Shown here in pieces: positions 63,074-64,000 of a stretch of DNA of 64,000 bases. Every line of letters begins with the position of its first letter. Position 1 is the first letter of the stretch. This stretch comes from Verrucomicrobiota bacterium. GTDB taxonomy: Bacteria; Verrucomicrobiota; Verrucomicrobiia; Limisphaerales; UBA1319. The translations under genes were made by a program, and so were the position numbers. A model generated the notes under the pieces. It was not told the origin of the DNA. It did not search any database and saw only the letters and a list, made by a program, of their open reading frames with translations. The stretch spans positions 1 through 64,000 of the forward strand of contig JAKLFB010000031.1 in NCBI GenBank assembly GCA_022711435.1, given 5' to 3'.

Positions 63074-64000
63074 CAGATCGCCCGCTGTTTCATCGCGTCC
63101 ACATGGAGATGGATGGCGGCGCCGCCGGGGAGGGCGGCGGCATCGATCACGCGAAGGGCGTGGGCCCACTCCTCGGATCGAGGAAGGATCTCGACAAGCC
63201 GGTTGGGCGCCTCGAGCAGGAACCGCTCCTGGAACCGGTGGCCGGGACGCTCCGGGGAAACCGCCAGATAGAGCATGTCCATCTCCACCAGGTCGTTGAA
63301 GAAGTGCGTGCCCAGCGAGACATCCGGCACCAGGCCTTCGTGCATGAGCGCAATCTCGCCCAGGACCGCCACCTGGTTGATTTCCGCGAACGACACGGGC
63401 ACGCCGAGCGACGGCATGGAAGTGCCCCATCGGCCGGGGCCCAGCAGCAGTTGAACAGGAGCCGCCGAGGCGTCCCTGTGGTGAACCGCTTTCCCGACCA
63501 GGCGCGCCACCGAATACCGCTGGCTCATCGACATCTGGCCATAGACCGAAGGCACGACGTAAAGGATGCGGTCGATCCTCATGGATCGGCTGTGGCCGAT
63601 GACGGGGCCCCGCGAGTCCAAGATCAGCCGCTCGGGCGCGACCGCAGCCGGCCATTGGACCTTGCCGCCCTCGCCGACAACGCGGACCTGGAAGGGCCGG
63701 CATTGGAGCAGGTTGATCCGGTAATCGCGCTCGTCGAGGAAATTGACCGTGAACTCGGTATCGACCGGATAATCGTAGGCGGACTGGAGCGTTTCGAGGA
63801 GTTCGCGCAGATCGGCGGCGAAGGCGGTCTGGGCCAGCAGGCCATCGAACGTCACGGTCCATGCCCCGGCGGTGGAATGGCCGGCCTCCTCGAGCCGCTG
63901 ATACTGCTCCTCGTCGCACGAGGCGATCTGGCCGCGCAGGGCGGCAGGCAGTCCTTCGAGCAGGGATTCGCACGTCAGCGTCACCCGGGCGTTCGCGCGC
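63052..64000 (-). CDS. PEP synthase/PPDK-like protein, C-terminal part (5' end outside window)
   Basis: More than 310 residues are open to the window edge, with no start inside. The segment DYPVDTEFTVNFLDERDYRINLLQCRPFQVR matches the end of PEP/pyruvate-binding (PPDK N-terminal) domains, where the QCRPFQ strand closes the ATP-grasp fold. The following PVQLLLGPGRWGTSMPSLGVPV and HFFNDLVEMDMLYLAV belong to an extra C-terminal region known in proteins of this group. It probably binds ATP and acts on pyruvate or a related phosphoryl acceptor. Confidence 0.75.
   Translation of the reverse strand, partial: RANARVTLTCESLLEGLPAALRGQIASCDEEQYQRLEEAGHSTAGAWTVTFDGLLAQTAFAADLRELLETLQSAYDYPVDTEFTVNFLDERDYRINLLQCRPFQVRVVGEGGKVQWPAAVAPERLILDSRGPVIGHSRSMRIDRILYVVPSVYGQMSMSQRYSVARLVGKAVHHRDASAAPVQLLLGPGRWGTSMPSLGVPVSFAEINQVAVLGEIALMHEGLVPDVSLGTHFFNDLVEMDMLYLAVSPERPGHRFQERFLLEAPNRLVEILPRSEEWAHALRVIDAAALPGGAAIHLHVDAMKQRAICYWEAGS

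Noticed and set aside
1..64000. CRISPR array, tRNA or rRNA gene
   Set aside because: No regularly spaced repeats and no cloverleaf or rRNA-like stretch was seen, although short RNAs could be missed by eye.

Overview
The window looks like a chromosome segment of a high-GC Verrucomicrobiota bacterium, probably of the Limisphaerales/Pedosphaera type. The evidence is the pair of pseudopilin-like proteins with the FTLIELLVVIAIIAIL start and FADGHSE ending, the many Tat-exported Gfo/Idh/MocA dehydrogenases and TIM-barrel isomerases, the huge LamG and lamin-tail surface proteins, and the forms of the omega subunit, SmpB, L28 and EF-P. This assignment is an inference from protein style only. I saw no rRNA or tRNA gene and no CRISPR array.

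Region 1 (1-23,250) is a defence island between transposon genes. After a DUF6788-like gene and a DDE transposase (298-2686), a minus-strand operon encodes a ubiquitin-like conjugation module. In transcription order it has a 63-residue protein ending in Gly-Gly, an E2-like protein, an E1-like ThiF protein and a JAB/JAMM peptidase (4776 down to about 2700). The E1 appears frameshifted near its end, and the JAB gene runs into the transposon end. Upstream, on the same strand, lies a tightly overlapping seven-gene operon that I recognise as the methylation-associated defence system (mad2 to mad8, 21,982 to 5112): DNA methyltransferase, AAA ATPase, small partner, specificity subunit, NERD/pseudokinase/kinase/NTPase giant, MAD7, and a 1842-residue HerA-like ATPase. 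No mad1 regulator is recognisable. The mad2 promoter region carries a long imperfect inverted repeat and faces a divergent gene that is cut off by an IS4-type transposase remnant (to 23,232).

Region 2 (23,300-57,600) is a carbohydrate-use and cell-surface region arranged as three plus-strand units. Each is preceded by one copy of a 20-bp motif (ACTTRTRGGATATGGTATRK at 23,329, 31,609 and 44,776). Unit A is a BNR sialidase-like protein plus a 2194-residue LamG/lamin-tail/CotH protein. Unit B is a LamG/CBM surface protein, a pseudopilin-like protein, a GntR/FadR regulator, KDPG aldolase, KDG kinase, an Nramp-fold transporter lacking the metal motifs, and a second BNR protein. Unit C is a LamG/CBM surface protein, a pseudopilin-like protein, a DJ-1/PfpI protein, a TIM-barrel isomerase, two paralogous Gfo/Idh/MocA dehydrogenases around a HEAT-repeat protein, a third dehydrogenase and a second isomerase. 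Between B and C, on the minus strand, lie a GH43-like beta-propeller protein and a XylR-type (LacI core plus AraC HTH) regulator. Together this suggests one regulon that binds a polysaccharide outside the cell, cleaves it, imports products, and sends uronate-type sugars through KDG and KDPG to pyruvate.

Region 3 (57,650-64,000) is core housekeeping: rpoZ, smpB, rpmB, a ThuA protein, a cupin, efp with a downstream PfkB kinase, a TerC membrane protein, and the C-terminal part of a PEP synthase-like protein cut by the window edge.
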